DNA from: Mycteria americana
Lineage: Eukaryota > Chordata > Aves > Ciconiiformes > Ciconiidae
NCBI RefSeq assembly: GCF_035582795.1
Contig: NC_134370.1
Location: forward strand, 42,395,501 to 42,459,500
Direction of reading: 5' to 3'
Length of the DNA stretch: 64,000 nt
Both the position numbers and the translations under genes were made by a program. Position 1 is the stretch's first letter; each line of letters starts with the position of its first letter. The notes beneath the pieces are model-generated. The model did no database searches, was not told the DNA's origin, and saw only the letters and a program-made list of their open reading frames with translations. Below are positions 12,801-26,500 of the stretch, in pieces.

Positions 12801-15800
12801 ACCTTTAGTTTCTATTGACAACAGCAAAGTAAACAATTTCTGTAGCAGCTCAACACTGATTTCAGCCAGGAATAAACAAGAACATGAGATGCACACAGTG
12901 AGCTGTAAGTTATTAAACCAGAGACCTAAAGCCATCGAAACTGGCAGCTGCACTAAAAGTATTGATGCCAGTGGACCAATGATTCTCCCTTGCAAAATGC
13001 CTCTCTTTGCTCATCATGCAGGCAGAGATGGGTTTGATTAGCATGGATCTGCCCAGTGGTATAGACTTGAGCTAAAGTGAACTTGAGACAGGTGTCTTCC
13101 CTCCTGACTGTCGTTCAGGTCAGGTTTTCAGATGAGCCCTGGAGCCAGCAGCTCCTTTTAGGAGTGTAAATGGACAGTGAAGTTTCTGGGAAGCCTGTGA
13201 AGGTACCTTGTAGGTACTTACATAGTTGGGTATCTTCATCTGAAAATTTGGCCAGCCCCCAGCAGCTCTTCATGTTTCTGAGGCTCTCACCTACAAGCTC
13301 TTAGGGCAAGGTAACACTGGTAGATGCACTGAGGACACATCCTAGCTAATGACCAGTGGCCTCTCTAACACTGCAAAACAGAAGTTGCAAGGAGAGCTTT
13401 CCAAATAGCTTCGTTCTGGAGGATCCCCATTGGGTTTTGGTGCCTCTTATGGTGCCATTTCAATTTCATAGAGGAGCTCAGCTGGGATCTAGGAGCAGGT
13501 CCTTGGCCTCCCATCTGAACTGGCTGTGTTTGCTGTGCATTTCTGCAACCCACCAAACCCTCCCACCAAGCCCAACTCAGAGTGTTTTGGTCATAGTAGC
13601 TGAATGATGATTGTAATGCAGATCTGTGCAACAAGCCAAGTCATAGAGAAGGATGTCCTTCTTGCCAGACCAAAGTGAGTCTATGTATGCCTTGTTAGGA
13701 GGGGCAAATCAGAGCGTGCTCATACCTGTATTCTGCCAAACTAGAAAGCACTAGAAAGGTTAATTCTTGATCTAATCAAGTAAATATTTTAAATTTAAAT
13801 CTTAAAAATAAAACAGAAAACCCCAAGGTCTGGATTCTTGGGAGACTTACACGTCTGCTATACCTCAAAAACTTACCTAAACTGCACGTCGTAAGTTTGC
13901 AAGGTGACAGCCCAAATTACTGGTGTCTGCACAAAAGTGGCAACTATATCTGCAAGACAAAGACAGTGCCCTCTGCAAAGTCAGCTTTCAGCTTGTATGA
14001 GAAATCTTATGGGGGGGAGAGCTGTCTCTGGATGTTGCGCTGAAGAAACCCTGGCTCTAAGTTCAGATCCTTCAGCAGGTAAGCGCAAAGCGCTTGTTAA
14101 AACACTGAGCAAGCCACCATCCTTGCGCTGGCCAGTTGTGGTGGTCCACTTTTTGATCTTAGGCGGCACTTCCCAGTTTACAGTTTGAGTCTCTGCTGTA
14201 TGGGACGACTTTAATTTTCTGCCATGCCAAGACAGCAATGTTTGCAATACTTCACAGTTTTCCTACAATAAAAAGCCACTTCTAATACTGGAATGAGAAA
14301 ATGGTTTGCAGGAGGTGAAGTCTGGAAGCTCAGATCTCACCTGCCAACACCACCCATGGAGAATCCAGTCCCTACGAACCCTCATCCTCTAGGCTAACTG
14401 GTCCTAAAAGGAGGTATACTGGTAACAAATTGAAGTGGGATGAAGAAGAAGCAAGTTGGGTCCTTGCTCTGGCCTCAGAGTGGCCTCTCTGAAAGCACCT
14501 CGTCCAAATGGCATTACACAGTTCTCCTGGCAGAGATCTTCAATGCAGAATGGTTCAAGCTCGTCCTGATGGCCACCTCCTCTGGGATCCACCCCTCCCT
14601 TGGTTGAAATGAGGGATGCTCCAGCATCTGATACACCACCTGCCTGGGCTACAGCACTCAAGGGCTGTGCCCCAAATATAGTCAGAAATGCCCTGTGATG
14701 TCTGTGAGCTGTCTGAAAAAAGCCCTTCTTTTGGTTGAGCCAAAGCTGTTGATTTCCACTCTAGGCATCAGAAGAGCAAGCCCCCTGTGCTCTTTTTCTT
14801 TTTGAGATGAAATAATCAATATTGGCTTTTAAAGAGTCACTGTTAAGGCTGATTCGTTGCCCAGCTGCACGTGCACTTCTTTCTGAGATGATGCCCCCTT
14901 ACGTTTATTCCACGTATTATTTTCATTTGCCTTTTCAGGCTGCAAGAGACTATTTCTGACATGCAAAACAGTGTTTTGGTCCAACACAAGCCCTGGTTTA
15001 AGCTGGAAGCATTTGCTGAAGTGTCATCGGTAGTGAGAAAGGAAAACCCCAAACAACAAAGTGGAAGTAACATAAAGATACCCAAAAGTGACCCAACAAA
15101 ATCACTTCCAGAGGCAGTTCACAGCAGGAGGTGCAAGTCACAGGGCAGGGGCTGGATGCCCTGGTTGCTTTTCTCCCTTTGAGTCAAGCAGAGACAGTGT
15201 TAGTGCAGTTTGGTTTCAGGGTGTTACTTAGGACTGATCAGAAATTTTCCAATGGAAGCTTTTTCTATGGAAAAAAAAAAATTGCAATCTGATGAACTTG
15301 AAACAATTTTCAGAGAGAACATCTCAACGGATCTTGTGCTGGAGCAACGGGTGGCTTCCCAGACAGCCCCAACTCCCCTCCACCCCCTATCATCTTAGAG
15401 GGTGAGAAGGATTCCACTCCCCAGTTTTGGAGCAAAACTGGAGGAATCAGTGATCAGAAAGGCTGGGAAACGAGCTAGGACAGTGGCTGGGAAATGAGGT
15501 CTCAACTTCGCCAGGTGGGCAGTCAAGGTACCCACCACTGCAGGCAAGAGGCTCAAGGGATCCTGCAGTGCATATTTCACACCGTGCCTCAGGGCTTCAG
15601 AAAGGAAATATTGCAAGATTTCTACTAAAAAAAAAAAAAAAAAAAAAGAAAAATTACAGAATTAAACAAAGCAAAAAAAAATCAGCAGTTTTGTCTTTTC
15701 TGCCTAATTTGGGCCAAGTGTGTGTTCAGAAAGTCACAAGTTTTATGTAACTGCAGCTTGGTGTCCTATTTGGCTCTGCTATTAACTTCCCCACCTTGCT

Positions 15801-17699
15801 CATGGGGAAAGAAAAATAATTTTGTTTTCAAATTGGTTTATTTTTAGAGAAAGCCCATGTGCAAACTCAGAGAGATTATCTGACAACCATCTGTTTCTCT
15901 CTTGGTGGAGGGGACCTGGGTGGGTCTCTAGTCCTAACCCCAGGCTCTAGCACTAGGGCTGGGCAGCTGCAACATGGCTGCTCTCCCTTGGGGTGCCTCT
16001 CCTCCCTCCCTGCCCATGCCATGGCTGCTCTCAGAATCTGCCCCAGCCTCCCCATGGCCAGACTCAACAAGCCCAGCTGTGTGTTTCGAGGTGCTGTTGG
16101 TGGGTATTTAACCATGCCTGAGCTAAGACTGGGCAGAATTCATCTCGCCTTGACGGTTTTGTTGGAGATGTGTTTTCTTCTGGATCCTGCATTCAAATAC
16201 AGCCACACTGGACGCAGAGCAGCAGTCAGTGCTTCTGGTTGTTTTGCATTTTGATGCAGAGATTTCTCAGGAATAAATCTCGGGAGACCTACTTATTTGT
16301 CCTGCTCTCTTTACCATCACACCAACCTGTCTTGTCAAGCTCCTGAGACTGTTCCTTGATCCCTTGTGCCCAACCAGTAACTCAAATCTGCTCTTCCTTT
16401 CCCACAGGCTGCTGTAAAATAGTTGATAAAGTGAAATATCTCTGGACCTGTGCAAAAACAATGAACCTGGGCTCTACTAGGTAGGTCTTCCATGGAAAAT
16501 TTTCCCCAGCATATTCACTGGCAGGATAGTGAGAGAGAGATATTATCTTTTCATGGCTGGGTAGAGCTCTCTATGGGTCTCTAATCCCCTTAAGGCTGTA
16601 CAAGGAGGCTTGAAATTCAGGAGAGGTGGGTGTTGGCTGTGACACCCCTGAGCCAGGCTCTCCCCTTCAAACCCACCTGTAAACTTTCACCCAAGAATTT
16701 TCTGGCATTTCCCAAAGCTGTTAGCAGGGAGTTGGGTAATCCACAAGTTTGAGGGTGCTGCTAGATAAATAAATGCCTCCTGAGATCAGCCACCTTCCCA
16801 AAAAGCAACCTGCCATCTGGTTTGGGTGAAACTGACATGTTACAGGCATTTGCACCAGACTCATGGAGGGGCATTTGAAGGAAGAGCAGGGGAAGAAGGG
16901 CAGTCATGCCTCTCTAGAGGAATAAATGAGGAAAGCCAAGGTTTGTCATGGTGGAAGACCATGGCTGCTCGTAGTTATTGATATCTTTCATTTTCAACAC
17001 AGAAAGGGTATAACCTGTGGTGCCTCTGCCATGGGCATCTTCAAGAAGGAGAGCTGCCCAAACCAAGAAGAGCAGCCTTTGCCATGACTCAAAACTGGGA
17101 AGGGCAGTGGCAAAACTCAGCGATCTGTGGCCGAGGTTTGCCTGGCATTTCAGGAAATGGCTTGGGTGGGTTTTAATTGGCTTTTAGCCTGTTTGGGTAG
17201 CGTTACCTCTTTCTTTGGGCTTTCTCCCTCTCTGTGTTGGGAACATTTCTGCTCCCACTCCCACCCAACCCATCTCTCCTTAAAACACAGCTCTGTGATT
17301 TCATGCAGAGCAGGGAAGTAAAACCCTGGATCCCATTGCTTTATAACCAGATAGGATAACATTAATAATTCACAACTAGTCCAAGGAAACCTCAAACACC
17401 AAAGAACCTGCAATGAAAGTGAATGTCTTTGAGGACTGTGCAAAAAGCCCTGTTTTTAGTATGACTGCTATTAGCAAAGGATAATATGCACATCTCAGTT
17501 TAATGTTCTTAAATGTGAACTGGGGATGACCAATTAAGTAGACAATTCAATGCCTGATATAGTCGAAGGGTTACGGTAGCTGCATGCGCCATGCTGACCT
17601 TTCAGTAGTTGCGAACTGGCTGGCTCTCCCATCCCTCCCCCACAGGCTGGGGCAGCTGTAAACATCCCTGTAATAATGAGACAATTGTAATATCCTATT
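9851..17699. other. No recognisable gene
   Basis: No exon or known repeat identified. Features seen are a perfect 11-bp hairpin at 12229-12254 and an A21 tract at 15627-15647. Open frames at 12271-12818 show no family resemblance. Confidence 0.55.
15627..15647 (+). repeat. A21 homopolymer
   Basis: An uninterrupted run of 21 A followed by gaaaaatt. No retroposon body is recognised upstream. Confidence 0.95.
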
Positions 17700-17960
17700 T
17701 ATTTTCCATTAAGAATCAGCCTGGCGCAGGCTTAGGTGGCCTGAGGGGCTGGGCAAGCAAAGCCTGTCCATGCCTTCCTGCCACGACCTGGCTGCTGTTC
17801 GCCCTTGCACCCGTGAGAGCATCAGGGACTGTTGCATGTGGAGAAATGCCTCTGGTGCTCTCACTGTGCCCCTCCGAGCAGAGTCCGGCCCTGGCATCTC
17901 TAGGACCCCTTCTGCAACATGAAAATAGCAACCCTATTCTCTCTTTGCCTTTCACCAGCT
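17700..17960 (-). mobile_element. Decayed CR1 fragment
   Basis: Reverse complement of about 17855-17905 contains ctgctcggaggggcacagtg followed by agagcaccagaggca, the same CR1 phrase seen at 9170 and 23380. Weaker similarity extends on both sides. No intact 3' terminus is visible. Boundaries are approximate. Confidence 0.7.
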
Positions 17961-20900
17961 CTTTCCAGTCCTGATTTTCCCCTGGGTACAGGAGCAGAGG
18001 GTGGGGAGGAGGGCAGGAAGTTGCTGACACGTGTGGTTGGATTTCAGTTTGAACACTGTCCAGAAAGGAGCACCGAATATTAGTAAACAGATCAGGAAAC
18101 ATTTCCGTGTTTGGCGATAACTCCGATTTTCCGTGGCAGCAATCTCCAGTGGTTTTTTCACTAGAGAAAAAAACACGCTCGGTCGCTTTGCTTAAACTGG
18201 AGCAGCTGAGATCCTGGACCCCCTTCAGATCCTGACCTTCAAACTCAGGTCTCTGCCCTTGGGGGCACATGCTGCAGCTCCTCACTTTGTGCATGGACCT
18301 GAGTCCCGTAGAGCAGGGGGTGCATGCTCTCGTGCATGCCCAGGGGATTACAGGATCCTGCTGCCACGTACAGCTTCTCTGTAATGATCCAGGATGAAAA
18401 GGAAATGGTCAAGATGGTTGGCCTATTTTGCTTCTCAAAAGAAGATTATGGAGCAGTTTTCCTTGCCATGCATTAAAGAGGGAATTATTGCATAGCAATG
18501 GGCTCTTTAGGGCAATGAAAAAAGGCCTATCAAGTTCTGGTGGTTCAAGCTGCAGACAGTCATGTTAAAAAAAGACCCAGGAGTGAATAAAGCACTGAAG
18601 CAGACAACCGAACAAAGTCCTAGTTTTACCATTTCTTGACATTCTCATGTGAAGCCTGGCAGCCTCTCTGGGATGAACACTCATCTTGCAATATCTGGGG
18701 GAAATATAATGGCCTATGATTTCAGAGGACTGAACTGATTGTTCCTTCTGGCACCGTGCCGCAAACCCTATGTGTCTCCTCTCTTCACTGTGACTTCCAC
18801 TCAACAAGGCCAAATTTAGGTCCTTGGATAAGAAGTACGTGGGCACGGACTGATTTTGGAAAGAAGACCTCATTTTGTGCACAACACCTCCCACCACAGG
18901 TGTTGATGGATGTTCATGTGGATGGAGGTGCCACCAGCATCAAGAAGAGCAATTGAGAGGATGAGGGTCAAAAATGAGGCTTGTGAGGAGAAAATTATTT
19001 CCGATGAGACAATCTCTATATTGGACAAAATGCCTGCCTGATCCACAGCCAACAGCAACCCTAAAAGCAAAGAAGGAGGAAAAAGAAACAATTTGTCTGT
19101 TTTCATGTTAAACTTCATGAGATGGTGTGAGAAACCATATGATCTAATAGTCCTGCTTGACCTGAAACATCTCAGCTTAGCTTAGCATAGCTAATTAACA
19201 TGGCTATGGCTTAGCATAGCTAACTCTGTAATTTCAACATGCTCCCCAAACAGCAAATTTATATAGCACTTGATATGCTGACACTAACTGGCTTGGGTCA
19301 GAGAAGTGCCGTTCAAGGCAAAAATTCCCATTTATGTAAACTCTGAGAGCTGGACCACTCCAGGTGTCCAAGTCACTGTGGCTACATGTCCTCTGCATGC
19401 ACATCAGCTGGTGGATTTGAGGTCAGAGAGCAGCATAGTGACACGTTTCATAGGTAGAGCAGTGTTTGGTCATCAGCTCAGAGCAGCACATAGCATTGGG
19501 AACTGCAAGTCAAGAGGGAGAAGATAGCAAATATTGTCTTCCAAGGAATTAGTTCACTGAAATAAACATCTGACCTTGCCAAATCAAAACCCACAGATCT
19601 TCTAGTGGCTGGAGGACATGAGTGGCACTTCTGAGTGCTACTTGGCACTGAAGGAGTCACTGGCTCTTTTTGAAGAACTACCCCCAGATCACTGAGGGTT
19701 ACTGGAGGGCTTTCTATTATCACAGCCATTGAAGATGCTCCCTTCTTTTTGGTTGTAAACATTTCACCTGGCACCACAGCTACAGTGGAAAAGCTTTTGG
19801 TTAAGCCTGCAGATAGCTCCCACCCAAGCACAACCATGCTCCTCCAGAGGAAGGACCCCTGCAAGACAAGTAACCTGACAGGCACATGAGCCAGCAGGAG
19901 CCTTGTTCAGCAGGGCAGGGAAGTTTTCAGCCCTTCTTGTTTCTCTCTGGTGGGCTTAGATGAGAAAAGTCATCGGGAGGGGTTCACCTCATCTCGGGTC
20001 CCTCCTGTCTCCTGCTGGGTTGGGTGCTGTAGGCAGCCTCTATGGGGCCTTGGCAAGGTCCCCACCACCCTGTCGCACAGCCCAGGATGTGGCTCCACCA
20101 TCACCCTGGAGCCCTTCCAGTGCCTGCCTTGTGAAGCTTCATATGGTTCTTGTGAAGATGTTCTTCATCTTCTTGTGAAGCTTCATACGGTAGAAGCCTA
20201 CTGGGCTAATAAGCTGGGCTTCTTCAGGTGAGATGAATCATCCCAAACAAACACATCTCCCTGGTGATGCTAAAGGTGTGCACATAAGGTCCTCACTGAA
20301 AACCTGTCAGAGGACACACCAACATTAGCTGTTGGCTGTAGATCATCCATCTGTTGAGTCAACCACACTGACCCACTGGCCATGATGCTATATTAATAGC
20401 AATTACTCTACTATTATTATAACTACTACTACTACTACTAGTAGTAATAATAATAGCGCACTGCATTTAGTAATAGTACCTTTGTGGTTGTTGCACATAT
20501 GCCTCCTGAGAGACCTCTGGGCTGGAGTGGGGGGTTCAGTTCCTGAGTTGAGTTTCCCCCTTACTGCGTATGGGACTGCCCCTGTAGGCACCCTGCCCAC
20601 CTTACGCATTGGCCAATGCATCCAGATGCCATGTTGTGCCTTTCCCTGGTGTCAATGTCTTTTCCTTTTTTTTTTAACCACCAATGAAAGGAAGAAACAC
20701 AGCATCTGAAGCCTCAGCTGTGCCTGAGAGGTGACACTGCCTGAGAGGTTTTATTTCAGCAGCCCGCACAGCCATCTGTCAATGTGACTGCTACCAGGGA
20801 GGGATTAGACGAACTGCTGTAATAAAAGAAATTAAAGGGGAGAGCCCCCTCTCCTCCATCACCTCTGGGTCTGCGCTGGCCATCCCACACATGGCTGTGG

Positions 20901-23319
20901 GTTGTGAGAGTTTGCAGGGGCTCCACTACCCACTCCGCCAGCACCCAGTAGGGCAGGACCTATGCTGTGGGTCACGGTGTCCTGAATAGCCCTCCAAACT
21001 GCAGCCTGAGTGCAAGGGAGTCAAAGTGCAATTAGCGGTCCGGCACCTCAGCAGTGTGTAGGGGTGGGTTAATTTTTACAATAGTCACATCCTTACAGGG
21101 AGTGTTGGGGAGGTTATTTTCATTGCACCACTCCCTGCAAAGGGTTTAATCCTGTGATCCTGGGTCTAAGAGTGAGATTAGGAACAATTCACACGCAGCA
21201 CTATTAGACCCCAAATTTCCCTTCTGTGGGTCTTTGCAACGCGATGAAACGCCTACAGGCTTCCCTAGCCCTACGTGTGCTCACTCTTCTGTTGGTCTTT
21301 GGAGATGTTACAGGGAGGTGAAAATACCCTCCCCCCTGCCTCATCCTGGGCATCCTTCCTCCCCAGCAGTGCAGAGTGTTAGGAAAGTGTGCAGGACTGG
21401 TGTCCCAAGGGAAGCCTGTAGGACCAGCTTTGCCATAAATCACCTATAATCAGCCCAGAGTGTATGTTTTGGTTCGGAAACACCAACCAAAAGCATCACG
21501 AGGAAATTCCTCATGCAGCCTCCCAGCACAGCTGGGAAGTTAATGCACAGATTTAAGGGGCTTTGCTGGTAACGGGCTGCAGATTAGTCACGCGCTCACC
21601 TTCTGCAGGGCTCATCTCCAGCTCTCATTCACCCAGTGAAAGCGCTAAGCGTGCCAGTGCATTTTAACAAGGTTTGCAAATAGTTTCTACCCATGTACTC
21701 TGCATGTCAGGCTTACATGCAGCAAACAAAACTATGCTGAGGCATAGATGGAGCCTGAATCTTTCACTAGCAATGGCCAACTGGGAATAAGAGTTACTTC
21801 TTTATAGCAGATGTGTAGCTCAAAGTTCACCACAAGTGCACTCACATCGAGAGCACAGCATGTATTGTTCTGCAAGAAGGCTAAGCTCAGCCCTTCAAAA
21901 GACTATGGAACAACTAATTTCATTATTCAAAAAATAAAGTAAGCAAGCGAGAGAGAGCCAAAATTAACCCTGTGGTTGCTCCCTGGAAGCAGGGATTTCT
22001 TTAATGCCCTTGAGTTAAATGCCTGTGCTCACAGATGCATGCAGAAAATCTGCCATACAGTGTCCTGTCTCTGTTTTTCTCACTAGTTTAGGAGTTGAAT
22101 ATCATATTCCTTCAAAAATTACTAGCTGGACAAAGGCCAGGTGGAGCACCCCCACATGAAGTCCTCTGTGTGTACACTGCATCAGTGAATATGGCTCGGG
22201 ATTTTCATCTACAGTTATGACCTTCAGGGAAAACCAAAAGCAACAAATAATGTATTTTTTAAAAAATTATCCATACAGAAATAGATCATTTTGTTAATGA
22301 CCACATTAAAAAATAATACTTGCAGGCAAGAAGGGCAAAAGCAGAAGACAAGTCCCACAAGAAAACTCCACCTAGGTATTTTTAGGTAGATTTGAGCAAA
22401 GTACGTTCCTACAATTACCAGCAAAACCACTTTAACTAGTAGATCTTTGCCTATGCTATTTGTTTGTTCAAAGGAAGAGATGAATGCAATCCCTCACTGC
22501 AACATTGATTTTAGCCTGGTGTGGTTCCCTCTAATTCGGGATGACCAGATTCTGCCCAAAAGCTGACCCTGGCCCTTGTAATTTGTAATAATTGCAATAA
22601 TGAACCCCATGTCTCTCCTTTTCCTGAAGCCATGCTCCAGCAACATGCCAGTGAATGCGAAGAGGGAAGTTCAGCTCCTGGTGTTGCCCTGGGGCATGCA
22701 CCCACCTCCATAGGCTTTGCAGGAAGAGGCCCATTGCGTTTCACCTTGCTCTCTAGCCATGGTAATGCAATGCCAGCAACAACAAGGGCAAATTGTGTCC
22801 CCTCCTGTACACAACCATAGATCGCTTGGCCACTTGGCTGGTGCATGAATTATTCCTGAAATTCTCCCTGCCCAACCAAATTCCTCTCTCTGGAGCTAAG
22901 CTGCTCACTCAGCATAAGTCCTACCTGCGAGTTTAGCACTGATGGAAAAACTAAAGAGCATTTCACACCTAAAGAAACACCCATCCCAGATCAGAAGGTT
23001 AATAATGGCGGTTTGTCAAAGACCAGCTGTAGCTTTTATCCCATGGGTCTGCAAAGATGCACATGTGTGGAGGAGTTAGGTGGAAATCTGCTGCCTGGTC
23101 CAGATTTCTCAATGAACAGGACAAGGGAGTACATAATCTACTAGAGGTTTCCTTTACTCTCACAAATGCGTTCCATGCAGTGACCCTCTATGGAGAGACA
23201 GTTAACCCCCCACCCTGCCAAATATCTTCTTCTCTGGGTGAAGTCAACTCAGGTGGCCAAGCAACTGTGAGCAGGGCAGTCCCAAGGATGCACTGCTCAC
23301 ACGGGGATGGGCTGTTTTC
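17961..23319. other. No recognisable gene; small duplications and a palindromic triplet repeat
   Basis: Contains gcttagcatagctaa twice (19180-19194, 19209-19223), cttgtgaagcttcata twice (20128-20143, 20172-20187), and the nested inverted triplet repeat at 20411-20456. Otherwise nothing is recognised. Confidence 0.55.
20411..20456. repeat. Triplet microsatellite forming nested inverted repeats
   Basis: ATT/ACT/AGT/AAT triplets are arranged so that ctattattat (20411-20420) is the exact reverse complement of ataataatag (20447-20456). Inside, tactact (20433-20439) abuts its own reverse complement agtagta (20440-20446). The whole run can fold on itself. Confidence 0.9.
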
Positions 23320-23580
23320 TTGGGGCTGGCCAGGGTTTCCCGTGCTGCAGCTTGTGCCAATGCTTCTGGGGCTCTCGCTGTGCCCCTCCGAGCAGAGTCT
23401 GGCCCCAGCGCCTCCAGTAGCCCTTTGGGCAGGGGGAGATGCCGTTGGCTCACCCTTCATCTCTTTGTCTCCAGCTGAGCAAGCCCAGCTCCCCCAGCCT
23501 CTCTTCATATGCCTTGGCCCCCACTCACCGTTGCTGGGGCCCTGGAAGATTCCACCATACACCACCTCTAAACTCATCTC
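23320..23580 (-). mobile_element. Decayed CR1 ORF2 3' fragment
   Basis: On the minus strand it reads through a block like KAYEERLGELGLLSWRQRDEG (about 23450-23525), then the ctgctcggaggggcacagcg phrase and cacaagctgcagcacgggaa. This is the CR1 order of the late ORF2 region. The frame is broken by stops and the terminal repeat is missing. Confidence 0.8.
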
Positions 23581-26500
23581 ATCCCTGTTTCCCATTCCCA
23601 TCCTGAAATGATCTCAGACACAATGAGCTTCTAGACCCTCTCCTTGCCAACTCACCACAGGAGACATCAGTCCAGCTGCTTGTTCGGGCTCACATTTCAT
23701 TGCCACACTTTCCAAAAGCTTCTGCAAGTTGCTGGTATGCAACATCCTTGTTTGCAAGTGGAGCCTGGCTGGTAAGGCACAGGCCACCCCTGGTAAGCAG
23801 ATGGAAACCAATGCAGCCTTGCTTTGAGCTAGCTAGTGGCTAGCAGCCTTCACCTACCCAGCAGCACTGAGCTTGGAGCAGACTGACCTCTAATCTCCTC
23901 ATCAGAGAGGTCTGAGGGCTTGTGCCACGGGCTCTTGGTCTCCGAGGTGGTATTTGAACAGTACTGGAGGGATGTTGGATGAAGCTGACACATCTGAAAC
24001 ACGTGCACAGAGCAGAGTGCCTTTTCCACAGCCCCTTTCCAAGCTCCGCAGTGGTCCCAGTGTGCAGTGATGCCAGCCAGCTCTTGCTGAGCAGGTCTGC
24101 AAGGTGAGCACTGCTTCTGGGTCCACAAACACCTTGTGCACGAATCTTCCTGCCACCCACGAGAGGAGAAGATGAAGTGTCAGGGTCTCCTCTGCAGATG
24201 CAAATGCAGAACTGGGTCCTCTTATGGGTGCATTTCCTCCTCTGTGGGGAGCTGCCTTGCACCTCTGTCCTTGGGAGGGAGCATCCCCGGTCCTGGTATG
24301 TCTCTGGGTGGTGCAGAGGGAGAAGGGGGCACAGCCCCTTCAACGTGCTGTCACTGATGCCAGAAAAGACCTGGGATGCTGGTTATGTTGGTGTGACTCT
24401 GCCAGGATGGTGTCAGGTTGGTCTGTCTCAAATCGGGATGGTGGATACTCAAGGAGGGAGTCAGTGGACAGCACCTGTGTCCATTGCTATAGTGGGGACA
24501 CAGGGGAAGCAGGGCACATGGTGCTCAGGGGTGGGAGCTGACCTGTAACCATCCCTTGTAGCCTCCTCATGAGCATCTGCTGTGCAGACGGGGTCAGCTC
24601 CCCCTTGCAGAGCAGCAAAGGAACAGATGGGTCCCTTTCATTTGCTGTTTTGCTTCCCGTTTCCAGCACATGGTCCTGGGAGTGCAAATGTGATGAGCTC
24701 TTTTATCTGGTGAAACAGCCAGAAACCACCTCCAGCCACATTTGGGGCAGAAAACCCAGTTTTCTCCCTAACCCAGAGCTGTTGTGTCCTGCTCAGAAAT
24801 CCTTTGGCAAGTCCTTTGGCAAGGGCCAGGGGACTGGCTTAAACGATGGACTGTGATATGTTAAAGGTTTTATTTATAGTTGCTCCAATCCTGCTGTGTT
24901 TGTGGTTCACGTTCCCAAGCTGGTCTCCAAAACTGTCTTTTAAATAAAAGGAGAGTGGTCTTTGCACTGTGCAGGTGTGCTAAGAGAGGCAGCAAATCCA
25001 AAATGACCAGGGTGCAGGGTGCTGATAGTCCGGGTTTTGGACCAGAATTGCTCCAGCATCCCCCTATAAAGAGCAATAATAATGCACAGCCAATGCTACA
25101 CAACACATTTGTGAGCAGCTTGAGAAGAAAAACGTATTTGTACTGGAGCATTTCCGAGACTCCATTTGTCCTGTGATGGGGAATGGCCACGTGCATGCTC
25201 AGCGTGCTGTGGCTGCAAATGAAATGCCGGCTGCGTTTCACTAAGCTTTGAGGTGCTGAGCTGGGATTTTCTGTGCACTGAAAAAGTGGCTAAGGAGAGT
25301 GGCTGAGCCCCTCCTCCCCTGCTAGCTTGTTCCCTTTCCCTCTGCTCTGGGCAAGGAAAGCAGCTGCCGGGACAGAGGCTGACCTATATTCCAGTGCTGA
25401 GCAGTGCCTCACTGGCCACCACTTCCCTCCACCCCCACCAATCTGGGCTGAAAAAGGCAGAGGATTGCCAAATCTGTGCATGGTAAGAGCATCACTTCCA
25501 TGCCCCAAAACAAGCCAGGGGAAACGAGAAGTCGGTCCTTGCAGCAGGGCGTGCTTCACTTTAAAGATCTTGACATGCATGATCATCCTGGAGGAGAGAT
25601 CTGAGCAGACGATAGTGCTGAGAAAGGAAGGATGTTTCGGCACCGGCACAGGTGAGGGAGGAGGTGCCATTCGGCTCGACAGGAACCCTGTGCCGAAAAG
25701 ATAATTTCAAGCTGAGCTGTGGTTTACCGCAACGTCCTCGTGACCGGCTAAGCGGTCGGGCGGCAGGGGCGGTGGGGAACAGGTTCGTTTTCCCACAGCC
25801 GGGGCCTGTGCAGGCGTGTCAGAGCTTGGCTGCGGCAAAGCGGCGGCTTTCTGCTCAACCGTGTGGCCCTGGCTTGCATTAAACGCCCTTCCCCAGATTT
25901 TTTGAGCAATTGGGGAGAAGGGTGACAGCCGTGCACAGCGTGGTGCACAAGGACCTGGGGTTTTTTTCCCCTGCTGGGACAATGCTGGAAGCACCTGGTT
26001 ATAGTGATGCTCAGCTGTTATGGGATGAAAATTGGGGAATGATAAGAATCACAAGGCTTTTCAAGGATCTCTGTGGGTTTCAGCACCACGACCTTCAAGA
26101 GGACAGCAATCTGCCCTGTACCCTCTTTGCTCAACGCTAAATCCCTCCATTTGCGATTCGGCAATAGCTCTCCCGGGATTATTTCTCACCTGTTTCCATT
26201 CATTTGGCTCCAGAGGAGAAACTTTGCTTGGCTCTTCCTGAAAAGCAAGCCAGTCACTCTCACTCCTCCTTGGCAAGGGCTGTTTCACTACCGTGTAGGG
26301 CTGCTTCTTCTACAGCAGCTGCAAGCACTGACTGTGCTTTGCAACACTGCAGTGGTGTCATCACTGGCTGATCTTGAAGGTGCCACTTGAATGTGAGAAT
26401 TAAGGAAAAATCCTAAGGAGGCCAATAGCAAGGCAGTGTGGTGAGACTGGCAGAGTGGCAGCAGAAGGCTCCGGGATTTCAAGGCTTCAGGTCTGCCATG

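Noticed and set aside
17609-18294. Long overlapping frames on both strands near 17.6-18.3 kb
   Set aside because: The central part is decayed CR1 and the rest shows no protein family; not a gene.
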